Part shown: positions 42,340 to 53,293 of the stretch, in pieces
Numbering within the stretch: position 1 is the first letter of the stretch
How the letters are laid out: each line of letters starts with the position of its first letter
Source: Gigaspora margarita
Taxonomy: Eukaryota; Glomeromycota; Glomeromycetes; Diversisporales; Gigasporaceae
NCBI GenBank assembly: GCA_009809945.1
Contig: WTPW01001094.1
Location: forward strand, 50,333-114,332
Direction of reading: 5' to 3'
DNA length: 64,000 nucleotides
The notes under the pieces: model-generated
Seen by the model: only the letters and a program-made list of their open reading frames with translations
Database searches by the model: none
Told to the model about the DNA's origin: nothing
Position numbers and translations under genes: made by a program

Positions 42340-44085
42340 GGTGCTGAACAAGTTTACTTAGTGCATAAAGTTAGAATTAATTAGTAAAATTTTGTGGATT
42401 ATAAGATTTTATAGAATTTTATTAATAAAATTCTATAAAATCTTATAATTCACAAAATTTTACTAATTAATTCTAACTTTATGCACTAAGTAAACTTGTT
42501 TAGCACCTAAAAATACATCAAATTAGCAGAATTTTTTTTATTTTATTTAAAATTTGGAGAATAGATGCATAATTTTGGAATTTTGATCAAAAAAGTTAAA
42601 TTTAAGCATCTTTTCTTCAAATTTCAAGTAAAATAAAAAAAAATCTGCCAATTTAATGTATTTTAGGTGCTGAACAAGTTTACTTAGTGCATTAAGATAG
42701 ATTTAATTAGTGAGATTGTGTGAATTATATAATTTTATTAATAGAATTCTTATAATTCACAAACTTTTATTAATCAATTCTAACTTTATGCACTAAGTAA
42801 ACTTGTTTAGCATCTAAAAATACATCAAATCAGAAGAGTTATTTTTATTTTACTTAAAATTTGGAGAATAGATGCATAATTTTGGATTTTTGATCAAAAA
42901 AGTCAAATTTATGAATCTTTTCTCCTTAAAATAAAAACAACACTACCAATTTAATATATTATTAAGCTACAAACTAGTTTACTTAGTGCATTAAGTTATA
43001 ATTAATTAATAAAATTTTGTGAATCATAAGATTTTATAGAATTTTATTAATAAAATTTTATAAAATCTTATGATTTACAACATTTTACTAAATAATTCTA
43101 ATTTGATGCACTAAGTAAACTTGTTTAGCTCCTATATATACATCAATTCTGCAGAATTTTTTTCATTTTACTTAACATTTGAAGAATAGATGCACAATTT
43201 TTGATTTTTGATCAAAAAAGTCAAATTTAAGCATATTTTCTCCAAATTTCAAGTATATAAAAAAAATTCTGCTAATTAGATGTATTTTTAGGTGCTGAAT
43301 AAGTTTACTTAGTGCATTAAGTTAGAATTAATTAGCAAAATCTTGTTAATCATAAGATTTTATAGAAGTTTATTAATAAAATTCTAATAAAATATTATTA
43401 TTCATAAAATTTTTGCTAATTAATTCTAACTTAATGCACTAAGTAAACTTGTTCAGCACCTAAAAATACATCTAATCAGCAGAATTGTTTTTATTTTACT
43501 TAAAATTTGGAGCAAAAATGCTTAAATTTGACTTTTTTGATCAAAAATCAAGATTATGCATCTATTCTTCAAATTTTAAAATAAAATGAAAAAAGTCCTG
43601 CTGATTTGATATATATTTAGATGCTAAGCAAGTTTACTTAGTGCATTGAGTTAGAATTATTTAGTAAAATGTTGTGAATTATAAGATTTTATAGAATCTT
43701 ATTAATAAAATTCTATAAAATATTATGATTCACAAAATTTTACTAAATAATTCTAACTTAATGCACTAAATAAACTTGTTCAGCACCAAAAAATATATTA
43801 ACTCAGCAGAATTGTTTTTATTTTACTTGAAATTTGAAGAAAAGATGCTTAAATTTGACTTTTTTGATCCAAAATCAAAATCATGCATCTATTCTTCAAA
43901 TTTTAAAATAAAATAAAAAAAATCCTGCTAACTTGATATATATTTAGGTGCTGAACAAGTTTACTTAGTGCATCAAGTTAGAATTATTTAGTAAAATGTT
44001 GTGAATTATAAGATTTTATAGAATTGTATTAATAAAATTCTATAAAATCTTTATGATTCACCAAATTTTACTAATTAATTCTAAC
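42340..44085. repeat. Array of ~327-bp double-palindrome units
   Basis: Units start with GGTGCTGAACAAGTTTACTT at 42340, 42666, 42964 (diverged), 43291, 43620 and 43947, a spacing of about 298-329 bp. Each unit holds two inverted pairs: one centred on the TTTATAGAATTTTATTAATA region and one centred between AAATACATCAAAT and its inverse. The sixth unit is cut by LINE-B; its last 47 bases resume at 52141-52187 and end CTTGTTCAGCACC. No coding capacity. Confidence 0.85.
44070..44085. other. Left target-site duplication of LINE-B
   Basis: ACTAATTAATTCTAAC here is repeated exactly at 52141-52156, immediately after the poly-A tail. Confidence 0.95.
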
Positions 44086-44475
44086 GAAAACGAACTCTTT
44101 CCGGTTACATTAAAAATCACAACAAAAATTGGAAAGAAATAAACAAATACACAATATCGTTGCAATAACACTAGTTAATACATAACTAATTAATTAACTA
44201 ACTATATCCCCTATCTTCGGCTATACGAAAACTACCATTAAGAGAAACTGGAAAACAGCCCTACTCACACCGTCGTCCTTTCATCGACTGACGCCTTCCC
44301 TTTGGAGAAAGGAAACACAGCTCTGTAAAGGGTTGATACACATAGACAAAACCTGACTGGTACATAACAATAGCGAGATGCTTAAACATAAGAAGAAGGC
44401 CAAACACGGACATCAATCAACATTTCTAAACACTACATCTAACTGCTACACTGCTACCCCACTGAAAAAATAAAC
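44086..44475 (+). other. LINE-B 5' leader
   Basis: About 390 bases between the TSD and the first long ORF1 frame. It begins GAAAACGAACTCTTTCCGG. An internal promoter is expected here for such elements, but no motif is obvious. Confidence 0.5.
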
Positions 44476-45554
44476 TTGGACGCTTCTATTCAACAAGATA
44501 CACTAGAAAGTGGCAATCCCAGCTCACCCCCAACAAATCCAGTAATGACGTCATCACAACAAAATACAACTATAATCCAGGAAACTCCCATGATCATGGA
44601 CATCACACAGCCAGATAAAGGACACACAACAACAAATCAGGAAATTCCCACGATCGTGGACAACAATCAACCAGATTTGGACGACAATCAACCAGATGCT
44701 CCCACGGGTACGAATACTACTGGATCAGGAACACAGAACCCATACCCAACTGACCAAAATAATCATGCCCCAGCCCAATCCACAACACCGATGGACACAG
44801 AAGCGACAACCCCCTAGCTGACCTACCTACTAGATCGGAGAATGCCAGAGAGATTGTGCTGACCCCACAACTTACCCTGGATATACCGATGCCCCATATA
44901 GATGAAACTGATAGCCAGAATGGAAGTATAATGGACACCGACTCTAATCACACAATACAAGATGAAGACATACCGGACAAGGGGAAACAACCCAGCTACA
45001 GTCAAGTTGTCTCGGGAACGAAAATGACAAGAGCGACTAGAACACCGAACCTGTTCAAACTAGAAAGAGAAGCAAAGTGGACCAAACAATTTAACTCTGC
45101 TTTAACAAAATTACAAAAAACTAAATTACCTAAGTTCGACACAAAAACTTGGAATCGCAATAAAATCAAAGAAAGCCTACCCACCAAAGAAGGGCTACTA
45201 GAATTTATCAAATACAAACTAAATACGCTCCCTCCCTCTCACTCGATTCCGCCTGCGATCTCGATGAAGTTCAAACACAAAGACATGGCGTTTTTCCGTA
45301 GTTTTACTTGCACGAATGCGAATAGATCTCAACACCAAATCGAATTTAATAACCTATTCATACAAGCCCTTGACTCCTATAAAAAACAACATAACGTTCT
45401 TGCTACTAACAAACATAATAGAAACCAGATATTCGAACTTGTGCATGCAAAAATGGTGATTGATTACCTAACAAATCTAAACATCTTTGAATTAGACGCC
45501 TGGGAAATTACTAGATACGTCCTATACCTATCAAACTTGCAAAAATCAACGTAG
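44476..45554 (+). pseudogene. LINE-B ORF1, first part
   Basis: An acidic, Thr/Gln/Pro/Asn-rich N-terminal part has two near-repeats (QETPMIMDITQPDKGHTT; QEIPTIVDNNQPDLDD). It ends at a TAG (44815) caused by a 1-base shift in the C-run at about 44808-44812; the true frame continues LADLPTRSENAREIVLTPQ. The second part has KGKQPSYSQVVSG, a basic segment (LEREAKWTKQFNSALTKLQK) and a helical C-terminus, ending TAG at 45552. No ATG opens the frame near 44476; the first in-frame ATG is in PVMTSSQQ. RNA binding is inferred from its position. Confidence 0.7.
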
Positions 45555-45556
45555 AA

Positions 45557-46747
45557 ATGAGCTTTGATGAAGTTCGCCTAATTGTATCTGAAGCTTTTGC
45601 GGATACAAAAGTTGAACTCCCAGAAAACTACACTACGATGCATCAGGAAATCCGTGCAGCACTTCCTTTTAACCTACCAATAGAGAATCGTCAATACCTT
45701 GGCTCAAGTATAAAAATCCTGAGAAGGGTTTTTAAATTCGACGTCCTCCCAGACTGCTATATTGCTGACTCCCGAGTTCCCCTCCCTGCCTCATGCTCCG
45801 ACCTGAATGACACAGTAAAAAAGATGTTCCCAATCACCAAAGTGGAACACCTGAAAGACCTATCTGAATATAGACGTACACTTTAGAAATACTATACCTT
45901 CACGAGAATTCTGGATAGTTACTTCCAATTACCCACATCTAAGCCACCACTCCCTCTTACCCCACAGGAACTAATCCCGAGATTGAAAGAACAATTCACA
46001 TTTCTCACTAGGAATGCGGAAGACTTTAAAGAGCACGTGAGAGCACTCAGAGCAGTTTATAAATTCAATAGACTACCGAACGACTATTTAATTCCACGCA
46101 AATGCCTCCCTGACAACTCGCTTGACTTGGGATGGAAAGGCACCACCTTCCCTATGACCACAAAGGAAGAGGTCAATGACTTCCTGAAGGCAATCCCACA
46201 CTACTACAACTTACCAGAACCCTTGCCTCTAGCATATGCCAACTTTAATTATACCTACAAACCTACCTTACCGGAACAAGTGAATGAGGTAGTTCTAGTA
46301 AATATAACAACACCAATCAAAAGTAGAAAGGAATTATCGATAGTAGCTCAGGCCCTACACGAGCACTACTACTTCCACAAGATTCCTGAATCTTGGATCA
46401 AAATTGAAACAACTGAACCAACGACAAAATTAACTAGGGATGGAAATCCACATCTACCTTCTACCCAAAAAGAGCTAGAGCAAAGCCTAAAGGATAGAAA
46501 CATCACAGACATGGAGATACCAATTAAAAAACATCAAAAAATTGAAAGCACGGTAGATCAACTTCATGAGAAATTCATATTCGCAAATACGCCCAGCTAC
46601 TTGTTTGACCACCTCGAAGACCTACCACAACCTGGGTTCGACCTATTTGAGGAAGCGCCCCTTCCAACCAAAAAAACTACAAATATCAAAGACGTAGATA
46701 TACGCATGATTGACAAACAACCACTGACCCCTAAAATTAATGGTTGA
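45557..46747 (+). pseudogene. LINE-B ORF1, second part with ~54-residue helical repeats
   Basis: The ATG lies two bases after the previous TAG in another frame. The same frame read upstream (KINVEMSFDEV) also permits a continuous ORF1 with one lost base in an A-run. An in-frame TAG (45884) interrupts it. Repeats of the pattern (Y/F)-x-F-x3-P-x2-(Y/W): RRVFKFDVLPDCYI, KYYTFTRILDSYFQLP (degenerate), LRAVYKFNRLPNDYLI, LHEHYYFHKIPESWIK, LHEKFIFANTPSYLF. The key Phe lie at codons 61, 115, 170, 273 and 342. Each is preceded by an amphipathic helix-like stretch (EDFKEHVRALRAV; RKELSIVAQAL). No known family recognised. It ends TGA at 46745, overlapping the ORF2 ATG. Confidence 0.7.
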
Positions 46748-48064
46748 ACCAACAAGAGGCGAAAGTTCATCCTCGATGACTACAAGAATTTCACTCGACA
46801 ATAATAATAATCCCACTGATACACCAACTAATTTAGACACCACTCCTCCAACAATAAGCAAACAACTTGTAATAGACCAAAATGAGATTAATATTGCCAC
46901 TCACAACATTAGAGGCATGTCCAAGCTCGGAAAAATACACGACTGGATTGACTATTGCCTAGAATCCAACCTTCATATAATTGCTCTAACAGAAACGAAA
47001 CTGACTACTGCCAGAGCAGCTAATCTAACTAACCCGCTATATTCCTTCTTTACAGGATCCCGAAATATACATAGATAGGTCAGGTTAATTATAGGGTTAC
47101 TAAAAAAGGAAAGATCTGCAGAAAAACTTCAAAAATAAGCAAAAAATTACTATAAATAGAAAAGATCTGCATAAAAACCCTCAAAAATAAGCAAACTTAT
47201 ACCTGACCTATCTATGTATATTTCGGGGTCCTCTTTACCTCCAACTTTGAGACACAGAACCTACCCCACAGTGAACCCAGTCTTGGTACCGCACTAATGG
47301 TCTGTAACCAACTCCAACCATATATACATGATATTCAAACCCTACCAGGCACCGTAATATACATCGACTTCTACTTTCCAAATAACAAGACACGAATAAT
47401 ATCTACATACCTGCCATCGGCCACTAACCACCACCAACTTAACAAGCTAACTCAAGAAAAATCCTTTAGATAGTTCTTAGAGGTGAAAAACAAAAACTGG
47501 AATGTGTTTCTTTTGGGAGACTTAAACGCAAACCTACTTCGAGATAAAAGACTCACCCTCTTCAAAAACCTGCTGGCCACTAATGCCCTTAGCCTCCTAT
47601 TATTTTACAACATCACCGAACCAACCTGGACAAGCTCTACCGCCAGTAGCCAAATAGATGATATTTGGATCCCATCAGAAATGACCCAAAAAATAGGCGA
47701 ACCAACAATTACGGATGCTAGATTTATCACAGACAGTGACCACAAAATCATTTCGACTACCTGGCACATAGCGATTTACAAACAAAATACCCCTTGTAAT
47801 AAAAGGCAGAAAAAAAAGATTTATCACTACGCCAAGATGACGAAAGAAAATTAGGAGAACTTTACAGCTAATGTTGATATGGTCTTTAAAGATGATCAAA
47901 GCGCAGATAACTCGACTTGGAACTCGCACGAGCTAAACAAAGCCTGGCACACCTGGTCTGCTACAGTGAAAAGAATAATCAACAGACACATTCCATATAC
48001 TTACACCAGCCCTAAAATTTTAACTTCTTGTTACTTAAAGCTACCCACCTCCATCTGGCGCTAA
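46740..48064 (+). pseudogene. LINE-B ORF2 endonuclease domain, interrupted by a MITE
   Basis: ATG at 46740 overlaps the ORF1 stop (ATGGTTGA). Motifs: INIATHNIRGMSK (Asn), IIALTETKL (Glu), then a 179-bp insertion at 47054-47232, then DFYFPNNKTRIISTYLP, FLLGDLNANLLRDKR, QIDDIWIPSEM and ITDSDHKIIST (SDH). All catalytic residues of the APE-type endonuclease are present once the insertion is discounted. In-frame TAG codons at about 47471 and 47852 and a frameshift at about 48030-48060 break the copy. Confidence 0.85.
47054..47232. mobile_element. 179-bp inverted-repeat MITE in the LINE-B endonuclease, TSD CTTTAC
   Basis: AGGATCCCGAAATATACATA with GATAGGTCAGGT following is inverted at the right end with one mismatch (32-bp termini). 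CTTTAC flanks it at 47048-47053 and 47233-47238. Inside, a ~40-bp unit (AAAGATCTGCA, TCAAAAATAAGCAAA) occurs twice in direct orientation. Removing the element plus one CTTTAC (185 bp) restores the frame across FFTSNFETQ. A 6-bp TSD does not match the common MITE classes. Confidence 0.88.
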
Positions 48065-50240
48065 AAGCTATTAACCGATGCCTTAGACTTCTAATAGTGA
48101 AACCCCCTAATATTTCATTGGAAAAATGCAACAAATTCTTACATACGACCTCTACCCTCGCTAAACTTGAAATCGCCCCCCTTTCCCAATCAGACATTGA
48201 CTCCCCCACTACAACAATATCTCAACTGCAACAAGTTAAATACACAATATGGACAGCACGTAACCTGGGGAAGCTCCAAGAACAATCTAATAGAATTCAA
48301 CACTTCGTTAATCGACGTTATAACGATTTCAAAGAGAATACTAGTAGAATGATTGATAGTATTCTCAAATGTAGACCAGACCCCATGCGCACTAACAAAA
48401 TAATTCTCTCTGATCAGGTCTTAACGGACAAATCTGAAATAAAGACACATATAAGATCACATTTTATGTCATGGACCAGAAATAACCCACCCGACCCCAT
48501 ATATGAACAAGAATGGGAAGAGGCCTACCTTCCAATAGACAAAATTGACCCTACAATTTACGAACCATTAACCCGGCCGATTACAATGACAGAACTACAA
48601 GAGACCATTAACAAAACACCGATAAATAAAGCCACTGGACCCCTTGCTATCGCAAATGAGATTCTTCAACATCTTCCACAATCAGCAATAACCATACTAC
48701 TAAAAATCTTTAATCATTGCATTACTTTGAGCGAGACACCTAAACAATGGCTACAGGCAAACATCTGGCCCATCCCCAAAAAACAAGAATACAGATACGA
48801 TCTTAGCACAACACATCCCATAACTCTTATAGACCATACACGCAAATGCTTTACCAAAATTCTGGCTTCGAGAATGACCCATATCATAATGAAGAATGAT
48901 ATACTCTCACNACACAACTACNCNGCCTTCNCGCACNAATCAACTATCCAANCAGTAGCNCAGNTNACACAAATCCTAGAAGACNCCCTAGTATGCCATA
49001 AAGAAATTTGGGCATTATCACAAAACATGTCGAAAGCATTCGACTCTGTCTATATTAATACACCATCAAAAGCACTCCACCATATAAAAATCCCTGCTAC
49101 CATAATAAACCTTCTCACCTATCTACTATCAAACTGAACAAACCAAGTCATTACCGACCTAGGCTTCACCGACCCCTATCCGGTACAGGATGGGATCGAC
49201 CAAGGAGAGACCTTTTCTCCGTTGCTATGGAAAGTCTATTACGATCCCTCATTTCAACAATACAAAAAGAATTTTCCGGTTATACTTGTTGCATCCCCAC
49301 CAACCCGCCCAAACAAATCAACACCTCAGTAATGGCCTACATGGACGATGCCCTGTGGGTTGCTCTGGATTGTTAAACCCTAACCAATATATTACATAGG
49401 GCTACTAGCTTCTACAAGCTAAATAACATAAAAGTTAACCCGCTCAAATCCTTTCTGATCACTAACTCACACACCTCAACAAAATCAGTCAACTTTGATG
49501 GAGTAGAAATCGAGGCTCTACTCTACAATACCCCGTTGAAATACCTCGGAGCTTGGTTCTCTGTAAACAGAACGCCCAACCAAATTCAAAAAATAATAAT
49601 TTCTGAAATCAAGACTAATCTAAAAAAATTACAGACTGCAAAAATTATGGAGAAACAGGCGGCTTATATTTACAACCATGTTATTTTACCATGCTTCCAA
49701 TACCGCATATTATCTTCCTATCTAAACGACCACCAACTTAAAACAATTAACAAGACTATAATACAAATGACAAAACAAAAAGCAAAACTAGCTAAAGGGG
49801 TCCCAAACTTCTTCATGAATTGCTCTGAAATATATACCATATCGGACATTGCCCAATCACAACTAACAACCCTCTCCACCAACCTTCTCCGAGGACTAAA
49901 TCATATTTCCTTCGATAATTCATACCTAAAATTACGCCTCCAAGAAATACAAGATGCAGCATGCATGGAAACATCTATACTAGAAGAAAAACCCATACTC
50001 CCCACTACTGAAAACCTTACTCATACTAGTCAAGCCATTCTTGCTATTCATAAGCTAAACATAACGTTCACCAAACCACTAAATGCCTGGCCAGTTGCTA
50101 CAAAACTCCTTGGCACATCTATCAATCAACTCCTCCTCACTCACCTCCGCAGTGCATACCTCAAAGACAAACTCAACCAACATCATGTTGATTGCATTGA
50201 ACAATTTCTAGACCTCTCAAACACAAAACTAATTGAATAG
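48028..50240 (+). pseudogene. LINE-B reverse transcriptase domain
   Basis: Linker (SILKCRPDPMRTNKIILSD), then NKATGPLAIANEILQHL, WPIPKKQEYRYDL, LASRMTHIIMKNDIL, NMSKAFDSV (motif A), DGIDQGETFSPLLWKVYYDP (motif B), VMAYMDDALWVA (catalytic YMDD, 49338-49349), KLNNIKVNPLKS and LKYLGAWFSVNR. The catalytic tetrad has Met where LINE-A has Ala. Defects: N cluster at 48911-48986, TGA at 49135, a frameshift at about 49270, TAA at about 49374 and TAG at 50238. Confidence 0.88.
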
Positions 50241-51030
50241 AAAAACTTTCACTACAACATTAAAAAAATTCCTCGTGGTAGGACGCCCAAATGGTTCCAA
50301 ATTATACAAGATTTCATAGCCATTACCACTTCCCCATCTCTAGAATTAATTAGCCCAAATCCTTTTATTACTCCTCGTTGGTCCCCAAAAAGAAAAGAAT
50401 GGATAATCAACCATAAGGCAGAGGTGGCCAAAATATACAACTGTACCAGTATATCGCTAATCGGTAAACACTATCTCTACCAGAATAATAACACTACCGT
50501 TAGAGCTTGTCATGGTTGTATACGTTCTGACAAAAGCACGAAACATAGCTCCTGCTACATATACCTGGAACCTGAATATATTCACAACATACAAATCGAT
50601 TGCAAACTCCATATACATGCAAACATCCAAGACATTAAACATTCACTCCGACAATTACAGTATAAAAAAACAAGCAATAAACCGCCAATAACACTACCAA
50701 GACCTCTCTCTGCCTTCCAGGACCCACCAGTAACACTATGGGAATCCCTCGTCTCGTTAAACTTTAAAAAGAAAAACTTAGCTATATCCCTCACTACTAA
50801 GCGGAAAAACATATCTGGTCAAACTACCATAGTAACAACCTGTATAGTGGCGCCAACGGATATACTACAAGTTGTTACTGCACACACTGGCCTACAAAAA
50901 TTACTACACTTATTACATTACTAATCTTCATTCTCTCGTCCACAGACAATCGAGCAAAAATATCAATAACCACTAATAATTCTCTCCTTCAATTAATACT
51001 TTCACAAACCACCGACAATCACTTTCTACA
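50241..51030 (+). pseudogene. LINE-B post-RT segment and degenerate RNase H
   Basis: Directly after the TAG the frame continues with GRTPKWFQIIQDFI (shared with LINE-A), SPKRKEWIINHKAEVAKIY and a Cys cluster (RACHGCIRSDKSTKHSSC). The RNase H position follows: NLAISLTTKRKNISGQ where the family has a TDGS box, a frame change at about 50890, then WPTKITTLITLL in place of the SST-x-AE box and ISITTNNSLLQLIL in place of TDSQ. The fold can be traced by alignment with the LINE-A order, but none of the catalytic acids is visible. Confidence 0.55.
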
Positions 51031-51976
51031 AAACCAACGCTTGGACCAAATGCAATGGCCTCTCTTGCAACGTACAGCAAAATCGATAATAGGAGACCGA
51101 GAGCTAAACATCTCCTTTGACAAAGGAATGAAAATTGAGGACCCGAACATACCATTCCTCCTGAATTTAACACCCCAGAACTTTCTACATAATCGATACA
51201 CACCACTCCTAAACTCGATACCAACACAACAACTCCTTAAAACAACACTGAAGCAGATATACAAAATCACTAACCTACTCCGCTGGCAAAACCAACACAG
51301 AATCAGCCTATGGAAGAACAGGCTACCTGATATCGACTGGGACGCCACTCTATCTACTCTATCTTATAATGACAAACCAAAGGCACTATATACGAATCCA
51401 AACAAATCTAACATAAAGAACTTCAAAGTAAAATTAATCACCGAAGAACTGCCGACCTTCCTTCTCCTACACTTCCGTAATCCTACAAAATACCTGAACT
51501 ACCTATGCCCCAGATGTTACTCAGCTCCTGAGGATTATGCCCATCTACTAACATGCATTTCAAACCCCTTCCTTTTCAAAATAGAATTAACAAGAATATT
51601 AAATAGAATAGCAGACAAAGAAGAGAAACCACTCAACAACCCATATCTATTCATACAATCATACTATGACCTCCATATAATCCAACAAGTCCCTATCGGC
51701 CTAATAACAGAAAGAACTATGGCTCCTTTTACAACTGAACATTTTAAGAAAAAAATAACCCCACAACTACACCATAACATCGCTGAATTCATATACAAAG
51801 AGATATGGCTCCCGTCTCGAATGTCATGGCACTCAGACGTCATGCCTATACCACTAACCATTACAATACCGAAACTCAAAAAAACATCTCCTCTTCTCCA
51901 ACTACGACTCAGAACAGCCATAAATAAGGTTATCCTTACGAATGACTGTTCACCTAATAATATTCTCAGAATCTAG
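51031..51976 (+). pseudogene. LINE-B ORF2 C-terminus with CCHC-like motif
   Basis: A 311-codon open segment ends in TAG at 51974. It contains ISLWKNRLPDIDWD, KNFKVKLITEELPTFLLLHF, LCPRCYSAPEDYAHLLTC (C-x2-C-x8-H-x3-C) and EFIYKEIWLPSRMSWHSDV. The same order occurs in the C-terminus of LINE-A. Nucleic-acid binding is inferred. Confidence 0.75.
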
Positions 51977-52140
51977 AGGTCTACGACCATTCTAGTAAAG
52001 AATTAGATCGAGAGTAAAGTAGCTCTTACCTCTACTCACAATAGATTAGTAATTCCTACATGTAAACAAATATGTATAATCTACAAAATCTAATAAAATA
52101 ATAGAGGATAGACCTCTTTTTTTTAAAAAAAAAAAAAAAA
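51977..52140 (+). other. LINE-B 3' UTR and poly-A tail
   Basis: About 150 bases after the stop, with AATAAA at 52092-52097, a GAGGATAGACCTC mini-hairpin, and a terminal A-run from 52125. Confidence 0.85.
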
Positions 52141-52187
52141 ACTAATTAATTCTAACTTAATGCTCTAAGTAAACTTGTTCAGCACCA
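52141..52187. repeat. Right TSD of LINE-B and end of the 327-bp array
   Basis: 52141-52156 repeats the 16-bp TSD; the sequence then continues the interrupted array unit (TTAATGCTCTAAGTAAACTT) to its closing GTTCAGCACC. Confidence 0.9.
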
Positions 52188-52204
52188 AAAAAAAATATAT
52201 ATAA

Positions 52205-52311
52205 ATATATTTGGACTCAGACTAGTCTGCAAACTTTGAACCAGACCCGAACTGGACTCATAATTAGTAAAATTTAGAGTCTAAGTCTGGTCTGATCCCA
52301 GACTGGACCTA
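52205..52311 (+). repeat. Right part of the AGTCTG-rich element
   Basis: ACTCAGACTAGTCTGCAAAC and AAGTCTGGTCTGATCCCAGA clusters continue the motif series seen at 42180-42310. Confidence 0.5.
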
Positions 52312-52583
52312 GAAGCACTAATAGTAAGTAAATTCTAATTTATTATATATTTTTATTTTTATTTACAATATATATATATTTTATAGTTTTTATATTTTTA
52401 TTTTTTTTTAATATTATTTTATTTTTTTTATAAGTTAAATGATTTATTTGCTTATTTTTTAATAAATTTTTAAAGTTATATGCTAATAATGCTTATTAGT
52501 ATTAGTAAAAACCCTTACTTAGAGCTATTATAAAAAAATTTGAATTTCTTGTGACCTATATACTAATAGTTCGGGGTCCTACC

Positions 52584-53068
52584 AGGACCAAAAAAGCTCT
52601 ATAATAGGTCCCCACCACAAAAAATTATTTAGTAAGTTTTGCGAATCAGGCTTTTTTTATAATTAAGCAAATCAGTTTTGCAGGCACCTTAAAAAATTTA
52701 ATAATAAAGCGAATCATTTTGGTTGAACACTTTGATATAGATCTGGAATTTTTCGGAGCTTTACTTCAATTATTTTCCTAAGCTTGCTCGTATTTTACGT
52801 TTATTAATTTTCTAACCAGAATATTTCGGACCTGTACTTATTTTATAATAGATCAAATCAACTAATAGTGATGACATTTTTTATATTCTATATATGTGAA
52901 TCTAATCCAGGTGGTAACATTTTTTTCTGTGAATTATATAAAGTCGAGGACCTCACGAGACTTTATAATAATTCGAATCTATGATAAGTCAGTCACATTT
53001 TCTATATTTATAATAGTATTCGAATATAGTAGGGGCAGGGACCTATTATAGAGTTTTTCCAGTCCTGT
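52584..53068. mobile_element. ~485-bp inverted-repeat element
   Basis: CAGGACCAAAAAAGCTCTAT then AATAGGTCCC is inverted at the right as CAGGACTGGAAAAACTCTAT then AATAGGTCCC. The interior contains AGTCGAGGACCTCACGAGAC. TSD not resolved. Confidence 0.55.
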
Positions 53069-53072
53069 CCTA

Positions 53073-53289
53073 CCATATCCTATCATGAATAAGCACCCCC
53101 TTTTTTGAAATTTTAAACTCAACGTTTTTGATAACTATCTAATCAAACTTAATAAAAATTTATTTATTTAAATTTTATAAATTTATAAAATTTAAATAAA
53201 TAAATTTTTATTAAGTTTGATTAGATAGTTATCAAGAACATTGAGTTTAAAATTTCAAAAAAGGGGTGCTTATTCATAATAGGATACGG
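53073..53289. mobile_element. TA-flanked hairpin MITE, 217 bp
   Basis: CCATATCCTATCATGAATAA and, inverted, CCGTATCCTATTATGAATAA, then GCACCCC. TA lies outside both ends (53071-53072, 53290-53291). The arms are nearly identical up to a centre at AAATTTATAAATTT. Confidence 0.75.
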
Positions 53290-53293
53290 TAAG

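Larger units (their letters stand above)
44086..52140 (+). mobile_element. LINE-B: complete non-LTR retrotransposon, 8055 bp
   Basis: Bounded by a perfect 16-bp TSD and ending in an A-run (52125-52140) with AATAAA at 52092-52097. It carries a ~390-bp leader, an ORF1 region (44476-46747), and ORF2 with APE endonuclease, RT (YMDD), an RNase H remnant and a C-terminal CCHC-like motif. The coding strand is A- and C-rich and strikingly poor in G, unlike LINE-A. Its copy is full length but inactive: a 179-bp insertion, several stops, frameshifts, and a cluster of N bases at 48911-48986. Confidence 0.93.

Noticed and set aside
42340..44085. CRISPR-like array
   Set aside because: Repeats are ~327 bp with no variable spacers, and the units are palindromic transposon-like DNA in a eukaryotic setting.
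49190..49399. Separate 69-codon gene
   Set aside because: It is an out-of-frame reading of the RT between motif B and YMDD.
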